This document shows positions 1-9,314 of a stretch of 50,333 nt of DNA, piece after piece. Each line of letters opens with the position of its first letter. The first letter of the stretch is position 1. The stretch spans positions 1 to 50,333 of the forward strand of contig CANRVB010000018.1 in NCBI GenBank assembly GCA_947643165.1, given 5' to 3'. A program made the translations under genes and the position numbers. The notes below the pieces were generated by a model. That model was not told the origin of the DNA and searched no databases. It saw only the letters and a list, made by a program, of their open reading frames with translations. The stretch comes from an uncultured Porphyromonadaceae bacterium. GTDB taxonomy: Bacteria; Bacteroidota; Bacteroidia; Bacteroidales; Muribaculaceae.

Positions 1-1
1 T

Positions 2-619
2 TTGATAGAGAGTGTCCACCGGCAGGAAATCGCACGGTCATGGAAACGCACCTACTGGCTTATTTTCATTATGTTTCTATGCATTGTAGGCTTGGCTGTC
101 ACCCTGGTGGCTCTGCGCATGCAGATGCGCAGACAGAAACTGCTGAGGCAGAACCTTGAAGAAAGCAATCACATTAAAGAAGTCTATATAAGCCGTTTTC
201 TCGACCTATGCTCCATATATATGGACAAGGTCCACCAGTTCTGCCGCATTGCCGCAAGCAAAATTTCAACCGGTCAGGTAGACGAATTGTATCGTCTCAC
301 AACTTCCGGAAAATTCATTGAGAGCCAGAGCGCTGACTTCTATTCCATTTTCGATGATGCTTTTCTGCACATATACCCGGGCTTTGTCGACAAAGTCAAC
401 CGACTCCTCAAGCCGGAATGCCGCTATGAACTGAAAGACGGTGAAAAGCTTAACACCGACCTACGCATACTCGCATTCATGCGGCTTGGAATCGATGATT
501 CCGCACGTATATCGCACATCCTCAATTACTCTATCAATACTATCTACGCCTATCGCAACAAAATAAGAAACCGCGCCATCAACCGCGATACTTTCGAGCG
601 CGACATCACCAAACTCTGA
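2..619 (+). CDS. DUF6377-type membrane regulator, C-terminal part (5' truncated by window edge)
   Basis: Only the last about 205 residues are present and the reading frame is open to the left edge, so the true start lies outside. A membrane helix (residues about 17-38, rich in I, L, F, V) is followed by an arginine-rich juxtamembrane segment and a helical cytoplasmic region. The last about 50 residues look like a LuxR-like helix-turn-helix (ARISHILNYSINTIYAYRNK). This matches the C-terminal half of Bacteroidetes DUF6377 proteins, which usually have periplasmic TPR repeats, one membrane helix and a DNA-binding tail. The role as a one-component transcription regulator is inferred from the family. 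Its target is not visible. Confidence 0.75.
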   Translation: MIESVHRQEIARSWKRTYWLIFIMFLCIVGLAVTLVALRMQMRRQKLLRQNLEESNHIKEVYISRFLDLCSIYMDKVHQFCRIAASKISTGQVDELYRLTTSGKFIESQSADFYSIFDDAFLHIYPGFVDKVNRLLKPECRYELKDGEKLNTDLRILAFMRLGIDDSARISHILNYSINTIYAYRNKIRNRAINRDTFERDITKL

Positions 620-641
620 ACATAAATTTTCTGACTGACAG

Positions 642-1172
642 TCATTCAAATATATACTGCATCAGCTCGACATCCGTCCAGCTGTCTCCATCTCGGAGCC
701 AGGAACGCAACACTCCATTGGCCACAAATCCGGATCGGGTGAACAGACCGACACTGGGCCGGTTTGTCACCGCACACAAGGCCCATACCTGTCTCACACC
801 CAACCGGGAGTGGCAATAACGCTTGCATAACTCCAGCGCACGCAGGCCTATTCCTGTCCGCCGAACTCTCGAGTCCACCAGAATTCCTATGGCCACCCTA
901 CGGTTTATCGGATCGAAATTATACATGTCGATAGCTCCGAGCGGCCTATCATTATTGTCCACTATCATCAGTCGAAGCTGTCCGGCACTGAATATGTCAC
1001 CGTCATATGTCATGATATATTCCTCTATCTGACGTCGTGAAAATGGAGCTCTGGTATCACCAAGATGCCACAGTGTACTATCATTCTCCCACTCCAGAGT
1101 TATGTCTATATCCTGCGGCTCGAGCGCACGCAGGCGTATCTGCCCGTCCGTAAGCAATGCCACACCATTCAT
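642..1172 (-). CDS. GNAT family N-acetyltransferase (RimJ/RimL-like)
   Basis: The 176-residue protein begins with the [19 protein letters not shown] segment typical of RimJ/RimL-type GNAT enzymes. It has a central acetyl-CoA binding loop ([15 protein letters not shown], about residues 103-117) and the late [14 protein letters not shown] motif. Such enzymes move an acetyl group from acetyl-CoA to an amine, often a protein N-terminus or small molecule. The substrate cannot be read from the sequence. The start overlaps the recR stop by four bases (ATGA), so the two are almost certainly translated from one message driven by the promoter upstream of recR. Confidence 0.85.
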   Translation of the reverse strand: MNGVALLTDGQIRLRALEPQDIDITLEWENDSTLWHLGDTRAPFSRRQIEEYIMTYDGDIFSAGQLRLMIVDNNDRPLGAIDMYNFDPINRRVAIGILVDSRVRRTGIGLRALELCKRYCHSRLGVRQVWALCAVTNRPSVGLFTRSGFVANGVLRSWLRDGDSWTDVELMQYIFE

Positions 1173-1792
1173 CGCAAAGTATCGCTGAACAGAGTCCGCT
1201 GCATAAGCGAACGTCCCAAAGTTATCTCATCAGTATATTCCAGATCGTTGCCGACAGCCATCCCTCTGGCAAGCTGAGTTACCTTCAGATCAGAAAACGG
1301 CGATAGCTTGCGGTAAAGATAGAAACACGTCGTGTCACCCTCCATTGTTGCACTCAGAGCCAGTATAACCTCTTTGATTCCGCCGGCGCCGACACGCTCA
1401 ACAAGCGAGCCTATCGAAAGCATATCCGGACTCACACCATCTATAGGCGAAATCAATCCGCCAAGCACATGATACAACCCCTTGTACTGACCGGTAGCCT
1501 CTATACTCATCACATCGCGAACCGACTCCACCACACACACCGTGCTGCGGTCTCTCGTATCCGATCCGCATATTCCGCATACCTCACTCTCCGATATATT
1601 ATGACAGACACTGCAATAGCGTATCTCATGACGCATCTTTATGATTGCCTGACCAAGGGCATCGCTCTCTGCCGTGTCTCTACGGAGCAGATGCAGAGCA
1701 AGCCTGAGAGCCGTTTTACGCCCTATGCCCGGAAGCCGCGACAACTCGGTCACTGCCGCTTCAAGCAACGGCGACTGATATTCATCGTTCAT
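1169..1792 (-). CDS. recR: Recombination mediator protein RecR
   Basis: The 207-residue length is typical of RecR. In order there is an N-terminal helix-hairpin-helix ([20 protein letters not shown]), a four-cysteine zinc motif ([16 protein letters not shown], about residues 57-72), a Toprim domain ([17 protein letters not shown] onward) and the C-terminal [17 protein letters not shown] segment. RecR works with RecO and RecF to load RecA on gapped single-stranded DNA during recombinational repair. It is the first gene of a two-gene unit with the GNAT gene. A strong Bacteroidetes-type promoter lies just upstream at 1813-1844. Confidence 0.97.
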   Translation of the reverse strand: MNDEYQSPLLEAAVTELSRLPGIGRKTALRLALHLLRRDTAESDALGQAIIKMRHEIRYCSVCHNISESEVCGICGSDTRDRSTVCVVESVRDVMSIEATGQYKGLYHVLGGLISPIDGVSPDMLSIGSLVERVGAGGIKEVILALSATMEGDTTCFYLYRKLSPFSDLKVTQLARGMAVGNDLEYTDEITLGRSLMQRTLFSDTLR

Positions 1793-1812
1793 AATCTGTT
1801 TATCTTTTATGT

Positions 1813-1844
1813 CAAAGTTACACTATTTATCCGGCCCTGCCAAA
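1813..1844 (-). promoter_or_regulatory. Predicted promoter for recR
   Basis: On the minus strand TTTG (1844-1841) is separated by 20 bases from TAACTTTG (1820-1813). This fits the Bacteroidetes primary sigma consensus TTTG-N19-21-TAnnTTTG. Transcription would start near 1806, about 14 bases before the recR start codon. Confidence 0.65.
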
Positions 1845-1874
1845 TCACAGCCTGCTTTTTTAATTAACAATCGT

Positions 1875-1905
1875 TTTGCCACACGGATAAGTTTGTGTAA
1901 TTTTG
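1875..1905 (+). promoter_or_regulatory. Predicted promoter for the panC-panD-ffh-folD run
   Basis: TTTG at 1875-1878, a 19-base spacer and TAATTTTG at 1898-1905 match the Bacteroidetes consensus. Transcription would start near 1912, giving a leader of about 68 bases before the panC TTG start. It is divergent from the recR promoter in the same 187-base gap. Confidence 0.62.
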
Positions 1906-1979
1906 CATCCGAAATAGGTTGGTGTTCTCCTCTGCCCGCCATATCAGAATTATTCTACTTTCCACTATTTCAATAAGTT

Positions 1980-2831
1980 TTGGAAATACTACGCACCGTG
2001 AGCCAGCTCGATGAGCTCACAAGCAATGCCAAAGCCGCCGGCAAGTCTGTCGGCCTCGTGCCCACTATGGGCGCCCTCCACAACGGTCACATGTCGCTTG
2101 TGGAGCGTGCACGCAACGAAAACGACCTCGTTGTAGTAAGTGTTTTCGTCAATCCCACACAGTTCAACAACCCCGAAGACCTACGCACATATCCCCGCAC
2201 CGAGGAAGCCGACTGCGCTCTGCTCAGACAGGCAGGCGTCGACTACGCATTCATCCCGTCGGTCGAAGAAATCTACCCTGAGCCCGACACGCGTGTATTC
2301 GATCTCGGTCCCGTCGCACAAGTAATGGAAGGGCCAATGCGTCCCGGACATTTCAATGGTGTGGCACAGATTGTGAGCAAGCTCTTTGCTTGGTCCCACC
2401 CCACCAGAGCATACTTCGGTGAAAAAGATTTCCAGCAGATAGCCGTCATCAGGCGTATGGCAGAGATCGCCGGATTCAACGACGTTGAGATCGTATCATG
2501 CCCGATCAAGCGCGCCGACGATGGCCTGGCTCTATCAAGCCGCAACGTCCGTCTCACCCCCGAGCAACGCAATCTCGCGCCTTCAATCCACCGGGTTCTG
2601 GCCGACAGCGTAAATATCAGCAAAGTCGCATCTGTTTCCGACACCGAAAAAGCGGTTGTCTCTCAGATCAACTCCATCCCGCAGATGAAAGTTGAATACT
2701 TCTCTATCGTCAATGGATACACAATGCAACCCGTTGCCGACTGGGATGAGACCGACTACATCGTTGGATGTATAACTGTCTACTGCGGAGATGTGCGCCT
2801 CATCGACAATATCACTTACCGCAATAAGTAA
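1980..2831 (+). CDS. panC: Pantothenate synthetase (pantoate-beta-alanine ligase)
   Basis: The enzyme joins pantoate and beta-alanine using ATP to give pantothenate, the coenzyme A precursor. The 283-residue protein has the N-terminal [15 protein letters not shown] stretch containing the HxGH nucleotide-binding signature (H34-H37), the FVNPTQF segment, the FGEKDFQQ segment and the late [10 protein letters not shown] motif equivalent to KMSKS. The start is TTG at 1980: an in-frame stop lies two codons upstream, and the family N-terminus aligns with residue 1. It is followed 26 bases later by panD, which supplies beta-alanine, so the pair makes metabolic sense as an operon. Confidence 0.96.
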   Translation: MEILRTVSQLDELTSNAKAAGKSVGLVPTMGALHNGHMSLVERARNENDLVVVSVFVNPTQFNNPEDLRTYPRTEEADCALLRQAGVDYAFIPSVEEIYPEPDTRVFDLGPVAQVMEGPMRPGHFNGVAQIVSKLFAWSHPTRAYFGEKDFQQIAVIRRMAEIAGFNDVEIVSCPIKRADDGLALSSRNVRLTPEQRNLAPSIHRVLADSVNISKVASVSDTEKAVVSQINSIPQMKVEYFSIVNGYTMQPVADWDETDYIVGCITVYCGDVRLIDNITYRNK

Positions 2832-2857
2832 CTAACAACTTTAACAACCACGCTACC

Positions 2858-3214
2858 GTGTTAGTCCAGATTCTGAAATCAAAGATTCACCGCGTTACCG
2901 TTACCGAAGCTTGCCTCGACTATATTGGCAGCATCACCATAGATCAAGACCTGATGGACGCCGCCGGAATTCTTCCCGGCGAGAGAGTTTTCATCGTTGA
3001 CAACAACAATGGCGAACGGTTTGACACTTACGCAATAGCCGGACCCCGCAAAAGTGGAGTGATCTGCCTTAACGGTGCCGCTGCCCGTCGGGTACACACC
3101 GGCGACATCGTCATCATTATGGCATACGCTTCTATGACGCCCGATGAAGCGCGTGTCTTCAAACCTTCCGTCATTTTCCCCGACACGGCTACTAACCGCC
3201 TGCCGGCTCTTTAA
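2858..3214 (+). CDS. panD: Aspartate 1-decarboxylase precursor
   Basis: The enzyme decarboxylates L-aspartate to beta-alanine, the second substrate of PanC. The 118-residue precursor contains the self-cleavage site G24-S25 in DYIGSITID; in the family the serine becomes the pyruvoyl cofactor. It also has the conserved [23 protein letters not shown] region and the [10 protein letters not shown]-like segment. The start is GTG at 2858, which puts the cleavage serine at residue 25 as in Escherichia coli PanD. The unusual TTG (panC) and GTG (panD) starts may limit translation of both. ffh follows after 23 bases. Confidence 0.96.
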   Translation: MLVQILKSKIHRVTVTEACLDYIGSITIDQDLMDAAGILPGERVFIVDNNNGERFDTYAIAGPRKSGVICLNGAAARRVHTGDIVIIMAYASMTPDEARVFKPSVIFPDTATNRLPAL

Positions 3215-3237
3215 CCATTTAGCCCTCCCCTATACCC

Positions 3238-4587
3238 ATGTTTGAAAATCTCAGCGAACGCCTTGAACGCAGCTTTAAGCTCATCAAAGGCCAAGGCAAA
3301 ATAACCGAAATCAACGTTGCCGAGACCCTGAAAGATGTACGCCGCGCTCTGCTCGACGCCGACGTCAACTACAAAGTAGCAAAAAATTTCACCGACACTG
3401 TCAAGGCTAAAGCCCTCGGACAGAACGTCATCAATGCACTGAAGCCAAACGAGTTGATGGTCAAGATCGTTCACGACGAACTGGCATCACTCATGGGTGG
3501 AGAGACCGCCCAGATCAACCTCTCTGGCAACCCGACGGTAATTCTGATGTCTGGTCTGCAGGGTTCCGGTAAGACTACTTTCTCCGGAAAACTGGCCAAG
3601 AAACTCAAGAGCGAGAAAGCCAAACGACCGCTCCTTGTTGCCTGCGACGTCTACCGCCCCGCCGCCATTGAGCAGCTGAAAGTACTCGGATCTCAGATCG
3701 ACGTCCCTGTATACACCGAAGAAGGAAACAACGACCCTGTCCAGATTGCCCGCAACGCCATTAAGTATGCCCGCGACAACCACTTCGACCTCGTTATAGT
3801 CGATACAGCCGGACGTCTCGCCGTCGACGAACAGATGATGACCGAGATCGCGGCTATCAAAGACGCTATCAAACCCCAGGAAACTCTCTTTGTGGTCGAC
3901 TCTATGACTGGTCAGGATGCCGTGAACACAGCAAAGGAGTTCAACGACCGCCTCGACTTCGACGGTGTCGTGCTTACAAAACTCGATGGTGATACCCGTG
4001 GTGGTGCCGCGCTCTCTATTCGCACAGTCGTTACAAAACCCATCAAGTTTGTAGGTACTGGAGAGAAGCTCGACGCCATCGACCCATTCCACCCCTCTCG
4101 TATGGCCGACCGTATTCTTGGCATGGGCGACGTTGTCACTCTTGTCGAGCGTGCGCAGAAAGCCTACGACGAAGAAGAAGCTAAGCGACTGGAGCGCAAA
4201 ATCGCCAAAAACCAGTTCAACTTCGATGACTTCATGAGCCAGATCAAGCAGATCAAAAAGATGGGCAACCTCAAAGATCTCGCCGCAATGATCCCCGGTG
4301 TCAGCAAGGCTATCAAAGATGTTGATATCGACGACAACGCTTTCAAGCCTATCGAAGCCATCATACAGTCTATGACTCCCGCCGAGCGCGCAAAGCCCGA
4401 GATCATCAACAGTTCGCGCCGCCAGCGCATTGCCAAAGGTTCCGGCACTTCCATTCAGGAAGTCAACCGACTCCTTAAGCAATTTGCCGACACTCGCAAG
4501 ATGATGCATGCCGCAAACGCGCTCAAAGGCAACCCTATGAAGCTCAAAAGAGCCATGAGTGAGATGCGCAACCTCAAGAGAAAATAA
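3238..4587 (+). CDS. ffh: Signal recognition particle protein Ffh (SRP54)
   Basis: The 449-residue protein has an N-terminal helical N domain and a GTPase domain with P-loop GLQGSGKTT (about 106-114), DTAGR (189-193) and TKLDG (247-251). A methionine-rich C-terminal M domain (about 325-449) binds 4.5S RNA and signal peptides. Ffh binds nascent membrane and exported proteins at the ribosome and passes them to FtsY. The length and domain order are typical. It follows panD by 23 bases and precedes folD by 43 bases on the same strand, so it is probably co-transcribed with them. No SRP RNA gene was found in this window. Confidence 0.97.
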   Translation: MFENLSERLERSFKLIKGQGKITEINVAETLKDVRRALLDADVNYKVAKNFTDTVKAKALGQNVINALKPNELMVKIVHDELASLMGGETAQINLSGNPTVILMSGLQGSGKTTFSGKLAKKLKSEKAKRPLLVACDVYRPAAIEQLKVLGSQIDVPVYTEEGNNDPVQIARNAIKYARDNHFDLVIVDTAGRLAVDEQMMTEIAAIKDAIKPQETLFVVDSMTGQDAVNTAKEFNDRLDFDGVVLTKLDGDTRGGAALSIRTVVTKPIKFVGTGEKLDAIDPFHPSRMADRILGMGDVVTLVERAQKAYDEEEAKRLERKIAKNQFNFDDFMSQIKQIKKMGNLKDLAAMIPGVSKAIKDVDIDDNAFKPIEAIIQSMTPAERAKPEIINSSRRQRIAKGSGTSIQEVNRLLKQFADTRKMMHAANALKGNPMKLKRAMSEMRNLKRK

Positions 4588-4630
4588 CACTTTTATTTCA
4601 TCACCTCATCCCCTTCTTGACTACTATCAT

Positions 4631-5515
4631 ATGCTAATCGACGGAAAAAAGGTCGCCGACCAGATCAAGCAGGAAATCGCCGAAGAAGTCAACCGGATTG
4701 TAGCCGCAGGTGGCAAACGTCCGCATCTCGCCGCAATTCTCGTCGGACACGACGGCGGTTCCGAAACTTACGTTGGCCATAAGGTCAAAGCCTGCGAACA
4801 GTGTGGGTTCACATCTACCCTCATCCGGTTCGAAGACGACTGCACCGAAGCTCAGCTGCTCGAATCCATAGCATCCCTCAACAACGATCCCGATGTCGAC
4901 GGATTCATTGTCCAGCTGCCCCTCCCAGCTCACATCGATGAGCAGAGAGTCATCGAAGCAATCGATCCTCGCAAAGATGTCGACGGATTCCATCCCGTCA
5001 ACGTCGGCCGCATGTCCATCGGACTCCCATGCTTCGTCAGCGCGACTCCAGCCGGAATAATGCAGCTGCTCGAACGCTACGAAATCCCTACCAAAGGCAA
5101 ACGTTGCGTCATCCTCGGACGTAGCAACATCGTCGGCAAACCGATGGCTACACTCATGATGCAGAAACACCAGCCCGGCGATGCCACAGTTACTGTAGTC
5201 CACAGCCACAGCAACGACATTCCTGCGATCTGTCGCGAAGCCGACATTCTCATCGCGGCTATGGGACGTCCCGGAACAGTCACCGCCGACATGGTCAAGG
5301 ACGGAGCTACCGTCATCGACGTCGGCACAACCCGTGTTCCCGATCCCTCGCGCAAAAGTGGTTTCCGCCTGTCTGGCGACGTCGATTTTGCAGCCGTCGA
5401 GCCCAAGTGCAGCTTCATCACCCCTGTACCCGGAGGCGTAGGACCAATGACCATCGTTTCACTCATGCGAAATACCCTCCTTGCAGCAAAAGGAGCCGTC
5501 TATCCCAAAAACTGA
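4631..5515 (+). CDS. folD: Bifunctional methylenetetrahydrofolate dehydrogenase/cyclohydrolase FolD
   Basis: FolD interconverts 5,10-methylene-THF and 10-formyl-THF in one-carbon metabolism. ATG at 4631 is chosen because it gives the family N-terminus [14 protein letters not shown] longer in-frame extension to 4559 overlaps ffh and has no family similarity. Visible motifs are the active-site YVGHK (Y47, K51), the [10 protein letters not shown] loop, [13 protein letters not shown], the NADP-binding [17 protein letters not shown] segment and the C-terminal [16 protein letters not shown]. The 294-residue length is normal. It ends the panC-panD-ffh-folD run. No convincing terminator follows before the sigma gene at 5586. 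Confidence 0.96.
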   Translation: MLIDGKKVADQIKQEIAEEVNRIVAAGGKRPHLAAILVGHDGGSETYVGHKVKACEQCGFTSTLIRFEDDCTEAQLLESIASLNNDPDVDGFIVQLPLPAHIDEQRVIEAIDPRKDVDGFHPVNVGRMSIGLPCFVSATPAGIMQLLERYEIPTKGKRCVILGRSNIVGKPMATLMMQKHQPGDATVTVVHSHSNDIPAICREADILIAAMGRPGTVTADMVKDGATVIDVGTTRVPDPSRKSGFRLSGDVDFAAVEPKCSFITPVPGGVGPMTIVSLMRNTLLAAKGAVYPKN

Positions 5516-5585
5516 AAAATTTTATCTTTTCCTATAGGGGTTTTTATATAGAGGCTTCTCATATCAGCGAAACGATATTTCAGAT

Positions 5586-6104
5586 ATGAACCTCCGATTC
5601 ATTAATTTTCACAAACTATTCGACAAGACGTACATGCCACTGTGCATGTACGCCTTGCGTATTGTTGGCGATACCGGTTTGGCCGACGACGCCGTCCAGC
5701 AGGCTATGATCAGCACCTGGCAGCAGCTCTCCTCCGGAAAAGACATCACCGACATCAAGTCCTACCTCTACCGAAGCGTGCGCAACGAGGCCATACACCT
5801 GCTCGCGGCCAGCGCTTGCACATCTTGCCTCACTCCCGACATCGACATATCCGTCGACACCATCGACACCTCCGAGCGCGATGCCGCCCTGTGGGAAGCC
5901 ATAGCCCGGCTTCCAGAGAAATGCCGAGAAGTATTCCTCGCATCCAAACGCGACGGCCTATCCCACGCCGAAATCGCCGAGGAATTCGGTATCTCCGTCA
6001 AGACCGTCGAAAACCACATGACCCGGGCCCTCCGCCAGCTGCGTGCATCCCTGTTGCCATACGTATCAGCCGGCAAGCGCCCGTTCTTCCTCCCCTTCCT
6101 CTGA
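5586..6104 (+). CDS. ECF-type RNA polymerase sigma factor
   Basis: The 172-residue protein has a sigma region 2 (YALRIVGDTGLADDAVQQAMISTWQQL, about 20-48, and the IKSYLYRSVRNEAIHLL segment). Region 4 carries a helix-turn-helix (GLSHAEIAEEFGISVKTVENHMTRALRQLR, about 128-157). This is the layout of Bacteroidetes ECF sigma factors that act with FecR-like anti-sigma factors. The next plus-strand gene is such an anti-sigma gene (8859), but a minus-strand GH20 gene of 2.3 kb lies between them. Pairing with 8859-9314 is inferred from order and strand. It may instead be read through from folD, 70 bases upstream. Confidence 0.88.
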   Translation: MNLRFINFHKLFDKTYMPLCMYALRIVGDTGLADDAVQQAMISTWQQLSSGKDITDIKSYLYRSVRNEAIHLLAASACTSCLTPDIDISVDTIDTSERDAALWEAIARLPEKCREVFLASKRDGLSHAEIAEEFGISVKTVENHMTRALRQLRASLLPYVSAGKRPFFLPFL

Positions 6105-6134
6105 CACACTCATATAATAGCTCTGACTAAAGCA

Positions 6135-6172
6135 AAATAGAGTGGCGACCCACATCGGCCGCCACTCTATTT
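6135..6172. terminator. Bidirectional terminator between the sigma gene and the GH20 gene
   Basis: A 13-base stem (6135-6147 with 6160-6172, AAATAGAGTGGCG and its complement) with a 12-base loop lies between two converging genes. AT-rich sequence flanks both sides, so it could stop transcription from either direction. Confidence 0.7.
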
Positions 6173-6206
6173 ATCAATTTACTGATTTATTTTACTCCAC
6201 AGTTGC

Positions 6207-8525
6207 TCAGTTAACCTCTATCTCATCAACAAAGAGGAAACCGGGCTTACCCTTGCCTGGATGCCATTCCGGTATCGCCTTCAGAGTTCCGGCTGTCACC
6301 TTCACATAGCGGGCATCAGTAGCCGGGAATGTGAGTGCATGACGGATTATACCGCTTGTATGGGCAGTAGGTACAGGATAGGTCTCCGAGGCAACCTTCG
6401 TATAGGTCTTGCCATCATTGCTCACCTCTACCTCCAGACCGGTTGCGTCAAACACCCAGTCACCTGTTGTCACACAGCTGCGTATCACTACCTCCGACAC
6501 CGACTCTTCCTTGCCAAGGTCTACCACGGCCACCATATCGTCACCGTTAAAGCCTACCCAGTCACCGTTGCCATAACCGCTTGTGCCAAATTTGCCGTCA
6601 ACCAGAGTCTTTCCACCCTTTGCGGCATAACGTCTGTTCGGCTCATTCACCAGTGTCACAGGCTGCGAAGTAGCCTTGTTGAACGACACACTGTCGGCAA
6701 ACACCCTGCTGCTGCCATTCTTACGCATAGCCACAGCCTTGATCACTGCATTGTCATGAAGGGCCACAGGACCATCATACAGGCTTGAAGCCTCTGTAGG
6801 CTCCGTTCCGTCAAGTGTGTAATATATCGGCGCATTGTCGGCTGTTGCAAGCTCAAGTGTTATCGCATGATCACCTTCCGATGGGGTCAGAGTACCCTCT
6901 ACATCAAACAGATGACGGGCATAATTGTAGCCATTGGCCTTATACTGCTCCACAAGCTGAGGCACACGGGCCGCAAATCCGCGGTAATCCTTCGGGGCGT
7001 CCGACCACTGCACTTCGCTCAACGCTGCCATACGCGGAAGCTCCATATACTGTACCTGCGAATATGTCGGTATATACTCGGTCCACAGATTGGCCTGCAC
7101 ACCTATGATATGCTTACCCTCCTCAGCTGTCAGATCGGCCGGAACAGGCTCATAGCTGTAAACACGCTCTACAGGCACATAACCGCCTATAGCCTCCGGC
7201 TCATTCTTCCGGTCAAGGCTCTGATAGTAGTCAAAATACAGATAGCTGTTCGGAGTCATGATCACATCATGTCCGCGACGGGCCGCCTCTATACCGCCGG
7301 CCTCACCGCGCCACGACATCACTACCGCACCCGGAGCAAGACCACCTTCCAGCGTCTCGTCCCAGCCTATCATCTTGCGGCCCTTGCTGGTCAGGAAATC
7401 GCTCGCATGATGTATCACATAGCTCTGGAGCTTCTCCTCCTTCGTGCCATGGCTGTCCGACTTCAGACCGAGCTCACGGATCTTGGCCTGACACTTCGGG
7501 CATGCCTCCCAGCGGGTCTTCGGACATTCGTCACCGCCTACATGTATATATTCCGAGGGGAAGATATCAACTATCTCCGTGAACACATCGTCAAGCAGCT
7601 TGTATGTCGAATCATTGCCGGCGCAAAGCACATCCTCGCTCACGCCCCACTGCTGCCACACCTCATACGGGCCGCCGGTACATCCCAGCTCAGGATATGC
7701 CTTCAGCGCACCAAGCATATGGCCAGGCAGGTCTATCTCAGGAATCACTGTTATATGACGGTCAGCCGCATACTTCACTATGTCTTTGGCCTCCTCCTGT
7801 GTATAGAAACCCTCCACAGGTATTCCGTCATATTCACCGGTGTTATGGCCTATCACCGTTCCGCCGCGCTTCGATCCGAGTTCGGTCAGCTCCGGACGGC
7901 TCTTTATCTCTATACGCCAGCCCTGGTCATCAGTCAGGTGCCAGTGAAGGGTATTTATATTGTGGAGAGCCATCATGTCTATGAAGCTCTTCACCGAATC
8001 TACCGGGAAGAAATGACGCGACACGTCAAAATGCGCACCTCTGTACGAGAATCTCGGCTCGTCGGTGATAGTTACCGGCGGGAATGCCACATTGCTTTCC
8101 TTTGCCTCCGGTATCGATTTGCGCAGAGTCTGTATGCCATAGAATGTTCCTGCATCGCTTGCGCCGTTTATATCGATACTGCTGGGGCCTACGCTAAGCA
8201 CGTATCCCTCAGGATTGTCGCCGCCAAGCTCATCACGCAGAACTATCACATTCTCCGATGGTGCGTTGTCTGTCACCTTGAGCTCATGGCCCGTCAGCTG
8301 CTTGATATACGCTGCCAGATGCTCGGCATCATTCTTCAGTCCTTCGTTGCCGGCCGGATAGGCTATAGTGGTCGACCCGTCCAGAATAAACGACTCTCCG
8401 CTTCCGGTTTCCACCTGATGCGGCAACGGAATCACGTTGTACGACGCTGTTTGCTCTACTCTGTGACTGCACGACGTCATCACCGCCGCTACCGCCACAA
8501 AAGCCAAAAGATTAAGTTTCGTCAT
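6207..8525 (-). CDS. GH20 beta-N-acetylhexosaminidase lipoprotein
   Basis: The enzyme removes terminal beta-linked N-acetylhexosamine from glycans, probably at the cell surface or in the periplasm. The 772-residue protein starts with a lipoprotein signal peptide (lipobox VMTSC, lipidated C19). It then has a GH20 N-terminal domain (about 30-155) and the catalytic barrel with the D332-E333 pair in HVGGDECPKTRW; the glutamate is the general acid and the aspartate stabilises the oxazolinium intermediate. A chitobiase C-terminal-like segment with TLDGTEPT (about 570-580) and a C-terminal F5/8 type C-like sandwich (about 625-772) follow. It interrupts a sigma/anti-sigma locus on the opposite strand and has its own predicted promoter. 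Confidence 0.93.
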   Translation of the reverse strand: MTKLNLLAFVAVAAVMTSCSHRVEQTASYNVIPLPHQVETGSGESFILDGSTTIAYPAGNEGLKNDAEHLAAYIKQLTGHELKVTDNAPSENVIVLRDELGGDNPEGYVLSVGPSSIDINGASDAGTFYGIQTLRKSIPEAKESNVAFPPVTITDEPRFSYRGAHFDVSRHFFPVDSVKSFIDMMALHNINTLHWHLTDDQGWRIEIKSRPELTELGSKRGGTVIGHNTGEYDGIPVEGFYTQEEAKDIVKYAADRHITVIPEIDLPGHMLGALKAYPELGCTGGPYEVWQQWGVSEDVLCAGNDSTYKLLDDVFTEIVDIFPSEYIHVGGDECPKTRWEACPKCQAKIRELGLKSDSHGTKEEKLQSYVIHHASDFLTSKGRKMIGWDETLEGGLAPGAVVMSWRGEAGGIEAARRGHDVIMTPNSYLYFDYYQSLDRKNEPEAIGGYVPVERVYSYEPVPADLTAEEGKHIIGVQANLWTEYIPTYSQVQYMELPRMAALSEVQWSDAPKDYRGFAARVPQLVEQYKANGYNYARHLFDVEGTLTPSEGDHAITLELATADNAPIYYTLDGTEPTEASSLYDGPVALHDNAVIKAVAMRKNGSSRVFADSVSFNKATSQPVTLVNEPNRRYAAKGGKTLVDGKFGTSGYGNGDWVGFNGDDMVAVVDLGKEESVSEVVIRSCVTTGDWVFDATGLEVEVSNDGKTYTKVASETYPVPTAHTSGIIRHALTFPATDARYVKVTAGTLKAIPEWHPGKGKPGFLFVDEIEVN

Positions 8526-8649
8526 GAAAATAGATTGGTAATAAGAGTTGGTTTTTATTATAAGACCACATCACTTCAACAGTCCATGCTGTTGCCACCG
8601 GCTGGCGGCTTGTTGCATAACCCGTTTTTCAATGAGCGCTTATATCTTG

Positions 8650-8678
8650 CAAAGTTAATCAATTTTTCGGGATGACAA
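8650..8678 (-). promoter_or_regulatory. Predicted promoter for the GH20 gene
   Basis: On the minus strand TTG (8678-8676), an 18-base spacer and TAACTTTG (8657-8650) resemble the Bacteroidetes consensus, with a spacer one base short. The leader would be about 118 bases long. Confidence 0.45.
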
Positions 8679-8816
8679 CCACTTATGCCGTATAACATAT
8701 CTCTTTCCGATACCCTCCTGCCGCACTCTACATGATTTTTTGCCCGGCTGCGACTTTTTTTCAATCCCGCGGTAGGGGAAAACCCGCCGGACCGCATCAT
8801 AAGGGTAAACAATCTT

Positions 8817-8838
8817 AAATTGATCTCAAATTGATCTC
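8817..8838 (+). repeat. Tandem 11-base direct repeat upstream of the anti-sigma gene
   Basis: AAATTGATCTC occurs twice back to back (8817-8827 and 8828-8838), ending 20 bases before the anti-sigma start codon. One helical turn between copies suits a protein-binding site. The binding protein is unknown. Confidence 0.6.
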
Positions 8839-8858
8839 ATAAATTAGCTCCACTCAAA

Positions 8859-9314
8859 ATGGAAAATACAAATACCGACAACAGCATCGATTTTGTAGCT
8901 CGCCACTACACTCCCGATGCCTTCGATTCCCGCCGCGCCTGGCATATCATTTCAGCCTCACGGCCCACATCATACCGCACACGTTGGATTGCCGCGGCAT
9001 CAGTCGCCGTCCTGCTGGCCGCATCGGCTGCCACAACCATATTCTACCTTCGCCATGACGCCCGGCCCACGCCTTCCTCTACCGAGGCTGCCACCGACAC
9101 CGTCAGCACCACCACCCCTGCCAGGCTGCACGTAGAGTTCTCCGACGTTCCGCTCTCCGATGTCGTCCGCAGCCTGCATACAGATTTCGGCATACTTGTT
9201 GTCAATCTCCCCGACGACAATCCTACTGTCACACTCAGCTTCGAAGGCACACCCGACCAACTCCTGCAAATGCTCAACGAATCCACCGACGCCCAAATGA
9301 CCATCAGCCAATGA
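8859..9314 (+). CDS. Compact FecR-like anti-sigma factor with a periplasmic STN-type domain
   Basis: The 151-residue protein has a short cytoplasmic part (about 1-42) with an AW-containing motif (FDSRRAWHIIS) like that found before the membrane helix in FecR-type anti-sigma factors. One membrane helix follows (about 44-65), then a threonine/serine-rich linker and a C-terminal domain (about 85-150) with the beta-alpha-beta pattern of STN/DUF4974 domains (VEFSDVPLSDVVRSLHTDFGI). The usual FecR sandwich domain, which brings the family to about 330 residues, is absent. It overlaps the receptor gene by four bases (ATGA), which strongly ties the two. The likely cognate sigma factor is the gene at 5586. 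Confidence 0.72.
   Translation: MENTNTDNSIDFVARHYTPDAFDSRRAWHIISASRPTSYRTRWIAAASVAVLLAASAATTIFYLRHDARPTPSSTEAATDTVSTTTPARLHVEFSDVPLSDVVRSLHTDFGILVVNLPDDNPTVTLSFEGTPDQLLQMLNESTDAQMTISQ

Larger units (their letters stand above)
8526..8858. other. Intergenic region between divergent GH20 and anti-sigma genes
   Basis: This 333-base gap holds the predicted minus-strand promoter of the GH20 gene (8650-8678) and, next to the anti-sigma gene, an 11-base tandem repeat (8817-8838). A short minus-strand frame of 78 codons (8576-8812) crosses it but looks non-coding: it has no recognisable domain and an odd composition. No standard plus-strand promoter was found for the anti-sigma gene, as might be expected if it uses an ECF-type promoter. 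Confidence 0.5.

Noticed and set aside
632-644. Short palindrome TGACTG-A-CAGTCA at the end of the GNAT gene
   Set aside because: Six base pairs with a one-base loop are too weak to call a terminator.
3487-4590. Long open frame of 367 codons antisense to ffh
   Set aside because: It mirrors a clear, conserved gene; the translation shows no family pattern and arises from codon bias of ffh.
6867-8675. Open frame of 602 codons antisense to the GH20 gene
   Set aside because: The sense frame has signal peptide and catalytic motifs; the antisense product is rich in R, H and Y with no domain.
8576-8812. 78-codon minus-strand frame in the GH20/anti-sigma gap
   Set aside because: It overlaps the predicted GH20 promoter and shows no domain or convincing start.
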